The position numbers and the translations under genes were made by a program. Under the pieces are notes generated by a model that saw nothing but the letters and a program-made list of their open reading frames with translations, was not told the origin of the DNA and searched no databases. From contig CM035435.1 in assembly GCA_020310875.1 (NCBI GenBank), forward strand, positions 63,369,336 to 63,433,335: DNA of 64,000 nt, written 5' to 3'. Positions 22,414 to 35,311 of the stretch are shown here, in pieces. The DNA is from Ceratopteris richardii (lineage: Eukaryota; Streptophyta; Polypodiopsida; Polypodiales; Pteridaceae). Positions within the stretch are counted from its first letter, which is position 1, and the number at the start of each line of letters is the position of its first letter.

Positions 22414-23460
22414 CACACATTAACATATATGCAAATACATGTATATGCACATCCACATGCATGCACATGGATGCAAATGGAAATGCATCCACATACACAT
22501 GCATGTGGAATACATATACACATGCATATACATACATTATACACATATATACACATATATATGCACATACATACACACACATATACACATGCACACACAC
22601 ATGCACATACCTACATATACACATATACATGCACATACACACATATACACATAGAGTTACACATATACATGCACATTCATATACACACATATACACATGC
22701 ACATGCACATACTCATACACACATATACACTTACACATGCACATGCACATACTCATACACACATATACACTTACACATGCACATACACATACATACATAT
22801 ACACACACATGCACATGCACATACATACATATACACACACATACATATACACTTAGGTACACACATATGAATGAATTATATAATTAAAGTATTAAAACAC
22901 ATATACACATGCACACACACATGCACATACCTACATATACACATATACATGCACATACACACATATACACATAGAGTTATACATATACATTCACATACAT
23001 ATACACACACATACACATGCACATGCACATACTCATACACACATATACACTTACACATGCACATGCACATGCACATACATACATATACACACACATAGAC
23101 ATGCACATACATACATATACACACACATACATATACACTTAGGTACACACATATGAATGAATTGTATAATTAAAGTATTAAAACACATATACACATGCAC
23201 ACACACATGTACATACCTACATATACACATATACATGCACATACACACATATACAGATAGAGTTACAGATATACATGCACATACATATACACACACATAC
23301 ACATGCACATGCACATACTCATACACACATATACACTTACACATGCACATTCACATACATACATATACACACACATACACATGCACATACATACATATAC
23401 ACACACATACATATACACTTAGGTACACACATATGAATTAATTATATAATTAAAGTATTA
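22200..23460. repeat. CA-rich minisatellite, about 285-bp higher-order units (copy 3)
   Basis: This is the reverse complement of the copy 2 block. The landmark containing 'gaatgaattatataattaaag' recurs at about 22866, 23154 and 23435. An AT run interrupts it at 22366-22406. Open frames rich in His/Thr/Tyr or Val/Cys/Met are artefacts. Confidence 0.9.
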
Positions 23461-23555
23461 AAACACATGCTTAATATAAACAATAATAACAATCAATAGA
23501 ACAAATCTCTTCATTACTTAATACCATATACACAATTCAAAACATAACTGAAATG

Positions 23556-23677
<122 letters not shown>

Positions 23678-23689
23678 ATGTAAATACAT

Positions 23690-23945
23690 ATAATGCAATT
23701 TCATAATGCCCGACTCCACTCTCTTCTTTGCAACAGCTTGTTTATTTAAGAAAAAAATACATAAATTAAATATAAAAAATTACTCAAATATATAAATTAT
23801 AAACATAAACTATTAATTTGTGTACCTTCTACTGAGGAAATGACTCTTGAAGACGTAGCTGTCTACGAAAAAAATACCACGTCTCAAGTGTTATGTTAGC
23901 TCGCCTCTTATTTTTTTCCACCATACAATATCTCTTGTTAATTTA
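23690..23945 (-). pseudogene. Remnant of the divergent accessory gene (copy 3)
   Basis: The minus strand repeats the first exon seen at 14385-14483, with 'gagctaac' and 'ttgagacgtgg' blocks and a disrupted LRLQESF region, plus the start of exon 2 (KRVESGH). Exons 2 to 4 are then deleted up to the AT run, so this copy cannot encode the accessory protein. Confidence 0.55.
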
Positions 23946-24376
23946 ATCTCAAACAAAAAAAAAATCAGAATACATACACATATATACACACACATACACA
24001 TACACATACCCACATACACATACCCACATACACATACCCACATACACATACCCACATACACATACACACATACACATATACATGCAAACATATACATATA
24101 CATATATGTATACATATACACATATACATACATATAACATAAACACACATATACATATCCACATATATACGTACACACACATGCATGCATATACACTCAT
24201 TCATACAAAATACATGCATTTATCCCACAATAATGTGTAGTTGTGTATATGTGAATATGTGTGTATGTGTAAATGTGTACATGTGAATATGTGTGTATGT
24301 GTAAATATGTATATGTGAATTTTTTGTGTATGTAGATAATCAGATTATTAATATCAAATACCATTATTTGTAGATT

Positions 24377-25189
24377 CTGATCAATCAGATGGAACTCCAC
24401 CACCGTCTCCTCATTGTGCAATGACTTTATACTGTAAGTATATCAAACATTTAATTTTAAATATATTTGATGGATACATAACTTATATTCTTTTTTGTTT
24501 CTTATTATGTGCAGATTCTGATCAATCAGAGGGTACTCCACCACCTCCTACCCATGCAACGACTTCACACGTGTCCTCCGATAGGAATTATGATGAATTT
24601 TACTATGAAGAGCATATTATATGTTGGTGTAACTCTTGTTATGGCACATATCAAAGACCACGATTGGAATGCATTGAACATGAGGCAGAGTATGGTACGT
24701 TGAGCATGCACCATCACCTGGGCAATGTGATAATGCTTGGGTATGTATTTTCTATATATATTAATGTCATTATTTTATTTAAAAACCATATACAAAATCA
24801 AATTATTGTTGATATACAAGAATACTTGCTCGATGATGATGATGATAATTTTTCTCATAATGTTAATATACCTCGTACACGTCATGGACTTGTTGTTCAT
24901 GAATTACAAGCAGAGGTTTCTAGAAATCCTCTAGCTCCTAGTTTAGAGAATGAAACGGTTGGAGATTATCCATTGCCAGCTCGTGATCATTCTTTAGTAC
25001 AAACATATGATAGAAGAAGATATGGAGGATGGAATAGAGGACCACTTTCTTTAGATGGAGAGGTTTTCAACTTTTGGGGTAATCGCTATATGATTGCTCC
25101 ATCCACTATTACTAATGTTGGTCATGGTCTCTTTGTTGTAGAGGATTTGTATGTGCCTCCGAACTCTGAAGTCACTCTTATGTCATTTC
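24377..25189 (+). pseudogene. SET-domain-like protein, Cys-rich and N-terminal SET exons (CACTA copy 3)
   Basis: Two successive exon starts repeat the sequence gattctgatcaatcaga (24374 and 24514), both coding DSDQS(D/E)GTPPP. The main exon (24515-24738) has YDEFYYEEHIICWCNSCYG and YQRPRLECIEHEAEYG, a Cys-rich patch that could bind zinc. A one-base deletion near 24693 relative to copy 2 breaks its end. After an intron of about 80 bases (donor GTATG at 24740), the next exon has a six-Asp run, HGLVVHELQAEV, RYGGWNRGPLSLDGEVF, NRYMIAPSTITNVGHGLF and EDLYVPPNSEVTLMSF. The last part is the start of a SET domain. It is cut at 25189 by the LTR element and resumes at 28286. Confidence 0.7.
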
Positions 25190-25520
25190 TGTTGAGAGAT
25201 CCATGCTCCACCTTTTTGCCCAAACCTAGTTTCATTCTCATGCAAGCTCACTTATCCCACATGCGAGGGAATTCTCCCAAACTCCATATAAGCAAGGCCT
25301 CTCCTTCACTCCACACAAGTCATTCCACTCTAGCTCATTGCCAAGAGTGTGCATCCCCTCCTCATGGAGGCTCCATGCTCATAGAGCATCTTATGTAAGT
25401 CATTTCCATTTCTATTTTAATTCATTCATCTGTTTTGTTATCTTTTGTTCCTTCCACCTTAGCTTGTTAGATGTGTGCATGTGAGTAGAGTAGGACTAGT
25501 AGTCCTTTTTTATTTCAACA

Positions 25521-25532
25521 TGGTATCAGAGC
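25521..25532 (+). promoter_or_regulatory. Primer binding site (tRNA-iMet) of the non-coding LTR element
   Basis: TGGTATCAGAGC directly abuts the 5' LTR end. Confidence 0.9.
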
Positions 25533-27700
25533 ATAGTTGTTTTTTTTTTTTTTTTTGAGTTTATGTTCACATTTTGCTTGGACATCACTAGGATATACAT
25601 CGTTTCTAATCCCTCCCTCCCTCCCATATCTCAATACGAGTGCTTCGAAGCACTACGTGTGTTTCTCATTTTCTTGTCACTTTCATCATTTTAAGTTTTG
25701 CAAGTTTTAATCTTCTATTTTATCATAACCATCATTGTTTTTTATATCTGTATTTCATTTTCATAATTATTGATAATGGCATTTTTGAGCACCATAGTTT
25801 GTAGTCCCTAGTCAAAATTTGCATAAGCTCTAGCAGGAGGTAGCACTCCATCATAATAGCATCATGCATTGTTGCTTCTACTCAGTCCCCTTCCATATAC
25901 TTTGGTCATTGCTGGACTACAACATTCGCTCAGTAACAGTCATGCCAGACATTACTTGCTATAGCTTCCTTGGGAAATCGAAGTGGTGCAACCATTTATA
26001 GGAAAGGAGCGATCAAAATGAGTTAAGAAGAGAACGAAAAGATTGGAGCAGCAAACTTCTGCATACCTCGAAGTAGCTCTCCATGCTTGTGTCTGCATCA
26101 AGTTTGCACACCTGCTAGGATAGAAATAGGCCACCATCATTGCCTCATGTGATCTACTTTCTGTACTATCCATGTCCCAAACAAAGTCAACTAGGATAGA
26201 GAAGCTACGATCTATGAAAGACACAATATCTGCACTTGACATTATGAACATGTAGAAGATGGCAGAAGTGAGTTCAACAGCAAAGCGAAGCTTCAAGTTC
26301 TACAAGGAGAAACTATGTTCTATAGTTGGAGTATGATGCCTGGCGAAAAAAAAGAGAGTCCAATTGTCAAGTAAGTTATGGCAACATCTGCTAGAAGCGA
26401 TCTTCTGTGTAGATAGAAAGAGAAGGATGTTGGTTAGAAGCTGTTGACTAAGGTAATGAGTAGAGAATGGACACAAAAGACCTGTGATGCAAGATATGAA
26501 CAATGTTTCATGCTTGAAAGTCATTATATGTCTTCTCCTTGTGCATGATACCATAGAGAAAGTAATTCCATCTGCTACTGCATCGACCATGGGAGGTAAA
26601 TATCTCTTCGCATGTAGTACATCGATGAATCCATCCATGGCAAAGTGATTGACGCACCACTGTGCGAGGCCAGGTTGAGCCTTTGCATAGCTCTCTCTGA
26701 AGGAAGCCACACACGCAGAGAGAAAGACAGAGAATTATGAGAAAAAGGCACATGAGCAGGTGGACCGTGAGAAAGTGGCAGGTCTTTGGCGCCATTCAGA
26801 TAAGAGGGCACATTCTTTCATCTGACATGCACAGAGAGAGGGAACGGCTTCTTTTGCACACAAATTGCATAGACAGCTCTTCAAGATAACCACTTGTGTC
26901 CACTTTGGAAAACTGGCGAGGAAGCTCTCCGTCTGTTCTGAACGTGATGGGTTCTACGCATTGAAAATCATGAATTGATCCGGATTATCCATAGACACGA
27001 ATCAGAGGCCATATTTGGAGATCACACATATTTCGGCATATTTCCAAATGAGATAGAAAACTCCAAAAGAGGTGGTGGGCACTCGAAGCTTCAACTTGGA
27101 GGCACACCCACTCATCATAGGCTGATTCGTGACCATTCAATTAATCCAGAGGCCACGTAGAATCAGGCTCAGACATCACAGTGTTCTTTGTGAATGAAGA
27201 TTTTTTTTCTTCTGACATGATCCCTGATGTCAGATCCGGATCCCGTGCTATGGCATTTCAAATTGTTCGTTGTCTCTGAATGAGAACAAAAGTTCTTTCC
27301 GTGGCACTTTATCTTTTGCTCACAAAGTGGCACTTGAGAATCACTCAATAGAAAAACTATATATTTTTCATATGTATCATACTTTATATTTAAGGATGTA
27401 AACTTGATGTGTTATGCTTTGTATTAACAAAGTTTGGACAACCCCATGTAAAGTGAGTAGACACTGCCACATAACAAAGTGGTAAGACCTTCCCTATGGC
27501 TTACACAAACATGGTCTTCATCACTCAAAGCAACATCAAAGACATGCTTCTACAACATTAAAGGGAGAATACAACCAACAAGAATGGCTTCATCAACAAC
27601 ACAACTTGGAAGAAACCCAACAATGGATATCAAATGGTACATCAAACGGTGGGAAATGGTGCCATAAGCACTACCTACCCCATGACGTAAACCCTATATG

Positions 27701-27911
27701 TCTAGAGATCTTATATGTCCCTAGATCCCAACAAAAAGCACTTGGATCCCAAATGTCCAAGTAAATGTCTTGGGATCCCATATGTCCCAAGATCCAAGGG
27801 ATGCCATATGTCCCAAACTTGGATCCCATATGTCCAAGTTATGTCTAAGGATCCCATATGTCGTTAGATCCTAAAAACCAATGGACTAAGTGATCCCATA
27901 TGTCACTAGTC
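27701..27911 (+). repeat. Stem-loop cluster with constant loop, second copy
   Basis: The same hairpin series as at 10078-10290 and in the same order. The third unit here has the consensus loop (TCTTGGGA-TCCCATATG-TCCCAAGA). The first and sixth units have each acquired one stem mismatch (TCTAGAGA against TCCCTAGA, and tcgttaga). Confidence 0.85.
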
Positions 27912-28285
27912 CCCATATTAAAAACAGAAGGGTCATCACATGGAGGGGGGGTGTTGAGAGATCCATGCTCCACCCTTTTGCCCAAACCTAGTTTTATTCT
28001 CATGCAAGCTCACTTATCCCACATGCAAGGGAATTCTCCCAAACTCCATATAAGCAAGGCCTCTCCTTCACTCCACACAAGTCGTTCCACTCTAGCTCAT
28101 TGTCAAGAGTGTGCATCCCCTCCTCATGGAGGCTCCATGCTCATAGATCATCTTATGTAAGTCATTTCCATTTCTATTTTAATTCATTCATCATGTTTTC
28201 TTATCTTTTGTTCCTTCCTCCTTAGCTTGTTAGATGTGTGCATGTGAGTAGAGTAGGAGTAGTCCTTTTTTATTTCAACAATTTT

Positions 28286-28662
28286 GTGGTCCTATATATG
28301 GATAGGGAGATTGGCATCGACTTTCACGTTATGTTCAAAGCATGAGTATTTATGGAATATGCTTGAATGCAGCATCCCTTACTAGTAGAAGGATTTTACA
28401 TGCAAAAAATGAAAGATTATATATTGATGGAAGACCTTACACACGTGGAAATATAGCAGGTTTAATAAATAGTAGAGGGTTACATAATAGTTCAACGACT
28501 AATTGCACATTTGAGGAGCATGAAAATAGTCATGAATCACCATACATGAGTAGAGATATATCAAGATACATAGTTGTCAATGCTATTACTACATTACATG
28601 CCGATGATGAACTATTAGTGAATTATGGATGGTGTAGACCTCCAAGAGCACCGTTTAGCTAG
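28286..28662 (+). pseudogene. SET-domain-like protein, C-terminal half (CACTA copy 3)
   Basis: The interrupted exon resumes with CGPIYGW-type sequence (28286 onward), then MSIYGICLNAASLTSRRIL, ERLYIDGRPYTRGNIAGLI, NCTFEEHE and DDELLVNYGW, ending at a TAG (28660-28662). In the usual GDEL motif the glycine is D here (HADDELL), while copy 1 has HAGDELL. A stretch of about 130 bases then leads, through an AG acceptor at about 28776, to transposase coding sequence. The SET part might therefore be spliced to TNP2 if a donor exists before the stop, or be a separate gene. Confidence 0.7.
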
Positions 28663-29320
28663 AGAGAATAAAAATTTTCTATCCATATTTAATAATTTAT
28701 ATACTTAATTTTATATTTAAAGTTTAGTTTTTATTCATTTATGGAATACTAATGAATTTTATTTATATGTGTAGATTCCAACGTATGATGTTGATGATGT
28801 TCCTCCACAGCATTCACAATTACCAGTAAGACCTCATTTATCAGAAGCTTCCATGAGGAGGCTATGCAAAACTAATCCTGTGCAATATGCAAAGTTGAAA
28901 GATCTATATTCAAAAGACGATAAAGTACAAGATTTGTGTGACAATGATGAAGATGATGGCATGGCAGATTTTATTGAGGATTGGTATCAAAATGACAGTG
29001 AGAGCATTGATATTTCTAAAAAAGAGAAATATCTTCGAGAGGAATTTCTAAAGCATGTATATGAAGGAAGTCGTTTGACACGACTAAGTGCGAACTTACT
29101 TATTCTCAACCTTCAAAATCGTTTTGGATGGAGTAATGTATCTGTTTCGACAATATTAAGGTATAATTTTCAATTTTCTATCTATTTATATATATATATA
29201 TATGCATAAATATATATATATAAATACATGCAGGTTTTTATTCTTACTTTAGATAAGGTAAGAACAAGAACTTGAATTGAATGGACACTTTTTCTCCATG
29301 CATCGTTTAAAACTATTAAT

Positions 29321-30117
29321 GCATCTTTCAAAATATTCGCGAAAAATTTGATTGTTTGGATGGTAGGATACGATTGTTTGTTTTGGAGGATATGAAGTAT
29401 GTGCCTTTATTGAATGATTTGTCGATTCTATCATACGTTGAGTTTGAAAGTGTGAGAAGCATATTTATAATTGCTATTCAAAGAACTTGGCACTGTTTAT
29501 AGGCCATACGATGGTGACCTGGATGAATCGCATGCACAAAGGTTACTCAAGATAGAGCAATCTGAATTATAATGGACTAGTGCCAACAGGGTTCCTGGGG
29601 TATGCAGTAAACCTCTTGCATGTCAATGATGAGCATCTGAACTTTAGGATACAAAGTGGAAATCATGGTGGCTTGAGAGGATCACTTTGATATAGCTTGT
29701 TCAAAAAACTTCAATGTTTGACATTGAAGTTTTTTGAACATGCTGTATCAAAGTGATCCTCTCAAGCCACCATGATTTCCACTTTGTATCCTAAAGTTCA
29801 GATGCTCATCATTCACATGCAAGAGGTTTACTGCATACCCTAGGAACCCTGCTAGCACTAGTCCCTTATAATCAGGTTGCTCTATCTTGAGTAACCTCTG
29901 TGCATGCGATTCATCCAGCTCACCATCGTATGGCCTATAAACAGTACCAAATTCTTTGAATAGCAATTATAAACCCGGTTCTCACACTTTCAAACTGAAC
30001 ATATGATAGAATCGACAAATCATTCAATGAAGGTACATACTTCATATCCTCCAAAACAAACAATCGTATCCTGCCATCCAAAACAATCAAAATTTTCATG
30101 AATATTTTGAAAGATGC
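29321..30117. repeat. Intronic inverted repeat carrying an SMC-hinge-like gene fragment, copy 3
   Basis: Arms 29321-29717 and 29721-30117 are near-perfect complements with only about 3 bases between them at the centre (acttcaatgt TTG acattgaagt). The right arm read on minus (29966-29748) encodes FKEFGTVYRPYDGELDESHA, GLVLAGFLGYAVNLLHV and GNHGGLRGSL. The left arm has a one-base shift. The repeat sits wholly inside the transposase intron whose donor is the GTAAG near 29262. Confidence 0.8.
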
Positions 30118-30146
30118 ACATAAGCATACACATATATAAAATTATA

Positions 30147-30350
<204 letters not shown>

Positions 30351-33300
30351 TTTTTTAATATATCAATTTTTTTATAAACTTACAAGTTATTATCTGAAAA
30401 GTTTTTACCAAGTCAGAATATTCTTCCTACCTCACATGATGAAATGAAGAAGATAATCAACAATCTTGGTATAGATTATCAATGTATACATACATGTCCT
30501 AACGATTGTATTTTATATAGAGGTGAATATGCAGACTCTTTGACATGTCCCAAATGTCAATCTCCTGGATATAAGGGTGAAGAAAATAAAATCTCAAAAA
30601 AGGTATTGAGACATTTTCCATAGGCTCCACGGATTAGCTTTTGACTTGGGGACATGATCACAAAATTACTGATGGAATAATCAGAATTCCTCATGATAGT
30701 GTTGCTTTTTGGCATATTGATTCTACATTGCCTGAATTTGCACAAAATCCATAGAATCTAAAGTTAGGAGTTGCATTAGATGGGGTTAATCCATTCTCCA
30801 TGAAATCCAGTAAATGGTCAACATGGCCAGTGGTAGTCATAAACTACAATCTTCTGCCATATCTTAGCATTAAAAAGGAACATTTAATGCTTTCACTTTT
30901 AATCCCAAGAAAAAGACAAGTTAAAGATATGAATATATATCTTGCTCCTCTCATTGACGATCTTCAAGAGTTATGGAGAAGTATTAATGTCATTGATGTA
31001 TCGAAAATCATCAATGAAAGACATATTACGGTTCGTGGTATTGTGGCTTGGACTATTCATGATTTTCCAGGATATGGTGTTTGTTCAGGTATTGATGTAA
31101 TTTTTTTATTCAATATGCATGTAAATAAATATGATTTAATCTATTTATATTTTTATCATTTTCATGATGCAAGAATATCTACTAAGGGTTATAAAGCTAG
31201 TCGATATTGTGGTGATTGGTTGAGATCAATCTATAGTAAGAATCTCAACAAAAATATTTATCTTCGATATCGACGATTCTTGCCTGATGATCATCCATTA
31301 AGATCTAAAAGAGAAGCGATATATTTTAATGGAAAGCTTGAAACAGGTCAGTGTCCAAAACCTATGACGCCTATGGATTGGTATAAAAAATGGATAGATG
31401 GACCTCTGATAGATCCAGAATTAGAAATCTTCAGTGATGATTCAGATAATGAGTATGTGAATAGAGGTAAAGGAAAATTGGCACTCGCAGAGAACATATC
31501 AATATGGTATTCTTTGGAGTATTGGAAAGAGTTAAAAGTATGTCATCTTCTTGATCCTATGCATATATTCAAAAATATTGGTTATTCACTATGGCAGCAT
31601 CTTCTTGGACTAAAAGATACCACAGCATCAAGGAATGATTTGAAAGATCAAAAATCCAAACCAAAGTTATGGCCAGATTTTTGATAGACATCGACAAGAA
31701 ACGACTTATGCACCTGCTCCTTGGGTACTTACAACAAAAGAGATACAAACTATCAACAATAGAATTCAATTGATTAAGACTCCTACAGGATATGGAGCAT
31801 CTTTTCAAAACATGTTTACTATGGATGATAAGAGCTTATCTGGGTTAAAGATCCATGACTGGCATAACTTTTTGAAACATATTTTACCTTTGGTTATCGA
31901 TGGATGTACAACGAAAGGAGTACGAGATGTGATCTATCATCTTGGATCACTTATAAGGTAATTATGATACTTTTATATTTAATATGTATGAATATTGGAT
32001 ATCTTTTATTTTTTAGTTAACTTCTTTATAATTTCTTTTATGATATGTATAGGTGGATTACATCCAAAGAGATTGACAAAAACTCTATCCCACAAAAAAG
32101 ACGTGAATGCAAAGAGCTACTATGTTTGATGGAGAAAGAACTTCCTACTTCATTTTTTGATATTCAGGTTCATTTATTAGTCCATCTTGTAGATGAAATA
32201 GAGATTGCAGGTGTTGTCAACACTCCATGGATGTTTTGGGTCAAGCGATTTATGGGAATATTAAAAGTTTATGTGCGACAAAGAGCAAAACCAGAAGGAT
32301 CCATGGCAAAGGGTTGGATGCTTGAAGAGTGCATGTATTACGTTAGTGAGTACCTTGAAAGAGTTCATGAAGAAGCTCCACGTGCATGGACCAACGAGTC
32401 TTCTTCAAAAATAACAGATGAGGTATTATCAGGTAAGGGGGTTCCATTCTTATTTACATTTCAAGAAAAAAATGATGTTTCTACTTTTGTAGCATATAAT
32501 AGTGAATGCATGCAATCATTCCTTAGCGAGTATGAGGAACTTCAAAATCTCCAAAGTAAAATGCGAAAACACAAAAGATATAGATGTAATCTCGATAATA
32601 ATGAGATTACAGATATATCTTCTTTCATGGATTGGCTATATAGTCGTTTGCAACGCGCCAACGCAAATAATGAAGAAATCTCAGATGAGCAAAGAGAGTT
32701 AATGATAGGTTGTGAACGAAAGGTAATTTTATTAAAATAATGTTTTATTTTTTTGATATATGTATGTTAGTTTCTATTTACTAATTGAATTTATTTTGCA
32801 GGCTCGAATGTTCAATAATATGTGGTCTTTTGGACAGCATATTAGAATCAAAGCCATCGATTCTTTACGTAAAATAGAGGATTCTAGTATTGTTGCTTCT
32901 TTCAAGCAATGCTAGACATGAACCTTATAGATAGCGAACTTGGTTACGCAGGAACTATTGTTGGTATCTACGAAATTTCATTTTGTACATTCAAACAGGT
33001 AGAAAAAAGTTTATATTTTTTTGATAGAGTTAGTTAATTTTTTAAGCACCTAATAATGGGTTTTTGTTGTTATATATTTTGATAGGTCATTTTGAAGGTT
33101 GACTGGTTTCGAGCCGAGTATAAAGGTAGTAATTCCACATTAAGAAAGGAATTATCTGGGTTTTGGGCAATTGATTCTTCCAAGGTAATGCGATCTACTA
33201 AAGAACCATATATTTTTCCTAGGCATATTGAACAAGCATTTTTTATAAAAACCCAGATGCTCATCCTTGGTGGCAAGTCATTCATGTGCAACCTAGAGGT

Positions 33301-33477
33301 AGGTCATTGTTTGAACAGTTTATTGTTAGAGAGATCGAAGAAATTCCTCTTGATGATTCAGCATCACATACTGATACATCAACATCTGAAATAGAAATTA
33401 TAATCATTACACGTGATAATGATACTAATATTTTTGATGAAGAGGATAATTCTCTACATGTTGTTTCATAGCGACTA

Positions 33478-33768
33478 TTGAGTGTGTGTGGCTCAGACGC
33501 CTTATGGCTGATTTGGGTGTTGGTTACCATCTTCACTGACAGCCAGAGTGCATTGGCAGTTGCGAGGAACCCTGTGTTCCATGCTCGCACTAAGCACATT
33601 GAGGTACATTATCATTATGTCAGGGAGAGGTTCTCTACTGGGGAGATCAACTTGGCATATGTGCCCATGCAGGAGAACATTGCAGACCTTTTCATGAAGG
33701 CTCTACCTAGGGAGAAGTTTGAAGCTTTTTGCAAAGCTTTGGGCTTACTTCCTTTTGTGGATTGATTC
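33478..33768 (+). pseudogene. Copia RNase H C-terminal fragment
   Basis: The frame reads TIFTDSQSALAVARNPVFHA, RTKHIEVHYHYVRERF, INLAYVPMQENIADLF and KALPREKFEAFCKALGL, then stops. DSQSA, RTKHI and ADLF.KAL are hallmarks of the end of a Copia polyprotein. Everything upstream is replaced by the CACTA transposase end at about 33471. A polypurine tract and LTR follow, as expected. Confidence 0.9.
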
Positions 33769-33838
33769 CACATAGCTTGGCACTTCCTTATACATGAGTG
33801 CCAGCTCCTTGTTAACCGCATCACTCCTAGGGGGGATT

Positions 33839-34056
33839 TGTTGATATATTTAGGTAGTGATGTGTGTGAAAACTCTAGGACTACCGGGGCACTTTTTCCC
33901 TCTTTAGGAGGTTCCCCCCCCCCCTTGTATATATGCCTATTGCCCTAATGGGCTACTTATCTTTGTACATTCTAGTGGTAATACATTTAGTATTGTGTGT
34001 TGTGATCCAAGCTTCTTCTTTTCTCTTGTGTTGTTCACGTGCTTACACAGACATCT
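33839..34056 (+). mobile_element. Copia 3' LTR (right end uncertain)
   Basis: After the tract cctagggggga (about 33827-33837) the sequence begins TGTTGATATATTTAG and includes a TATATATGCC promoter-like motif and an AATACATTTAG stretch. No clear CA end with a matching inverted repeat was found before the gypsy-type interior begins, so the right edge is approximate. Confidence 0.5.
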
Positions 34057-34456
34057 AACTCCAATAGTCTTGAAGGCTTCCCGACCACTGGTGCGTGCGG
34101 TGGAATGAAATAAACAGGCTAAAGAGAACGCATCAAGCCCCAAAGTATGTAAAAGCAGATTTAAGAACAGGACCTTTGAAACGAATGCCTGACTATAAGA
34201 GATGGAATGTCTACCAAAGAGTGCATGCCTGGCAACCAGAATTAACAAAAATAATACAGAAGTGTGAATAAAAGGAATATCAAGAGGCAAATAGAAGCTT
34301 AGGATTGAAGATTCAGATAAGGTGACAAATTATCTAACGATCCTAAAGTCTTCATACACTGCTGTTGGCATGTATTGAAGTAAGGAACCAAATCTACTAC
34401 AAACACAAAGCGAAGCAAAGCCTATCAAGGGATGATAGAGATAAAGAGGGGGAGAG

Positions 34457-35311
34457 TGTTGCAGAGGAAAGAAGCAAGCAAAAGTAGGCCCATAAAATTT
34501 TTCAAATTTAGGCTTAATTTTTCTTCTTCAAAGACATCAAGAGTCATGTAAATGCACTAGAGGAGTCCTCTAGATGCATAAATCCCAGTTCTTGTAACAT
34601 AATCCTTGTACCATAGTAGGAATGTAGCATTTCTCAATAAAAGTTCTAGTCTCTTGTGTGAAAGGACCAATTCTAGGGCACACATATATAAATCACTTCA
34701 TGACTCTTTGTAAACACTTTTTCCCATTGTAAGGAATCAAGCCGAATTTTCGAATTTGCCTCTTCTCTACTATGTATCTTCTTCTCCAAGAGCTTGTGCG
34801 TGTGTGTGTGTTTGATGCTTGAAATGTGTGTCCAATAGTGTTGTCTACCCCATTCCCTTTTGTTTTCATGGTCGTAATGCATGTTTGAAGCTTAGTGAGT
34901 CATTGAGTTGAAGTAGGGTTTCCCACATATCACTATTTTGCTCATAACTTCAAGCACATTTGTCAAATTTGATTGAAAATATGATGATTAGATGTGTCTC
35001 ATCAAGAGCTTAGAAATGAAGTTTGAAGCTGAGGGAAAAGTTTGAATTTGTGTTTATTTTACTTGCAAGCATCAGGACGTGCATTTTATGAGGATTAATG
35101 ACTAGAAGAGGTAGCTGAACTATGTTTCATGCATTGTAGCATTGTCACTTCACTCACTATCATGTGTGCACATGTCTTCATTCACTTGACATGTCTAATT
35201 TCATGGATTGATAATTGAGCATGTATTAATCCACCATTATATGCACTTGTGGGGCGATTGAGGTACAGTCTCAGTTGACACAAGTCCCTAAGGCCTTATG
35301 ACTTAGGTACA
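34457..35311 (+). mobile_element. Ty3/gypsy-type LTR, plus orientation
   Basis: It starts TGTTGCAGAGG right after the polypurine tract aaagagggggagag (34443-34456), ends near acttaggtaca, and aligns in reverse complement with 797-1658. The promoter region has cacatatataaatcac. A gag/protease-like remnant follows, so this LTR also has 3' internal sequence on its left and 5' internal sequence on its right. Confidence 0.7.

Larger units (their letters stand above)
25190..28280 (+). mobile_element. Complete non-coding LTR retrotransposon inserted in the SET exon
   Basis: 5' LTR 25190-25520 (TGTTGAGAG to TTTCAACA), tRNA-iMet primer site 25521-25532, interior 25533-27951, polypurine tract about 27941-27951, 3' LTR 27952-28280. 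Flanks are ATTTC (25185-25189) and ATTTT (28281-28285), a 5-bp target duplication with one change; the empty site in copy 2 (minus, near 13275) has a single ATTTT. The interior of about 2.4 kb shows no gag or pol motif, so mobility would depend on proteins supplied by another element. Only short unconvincing frames occur. Confidence 0.92.
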
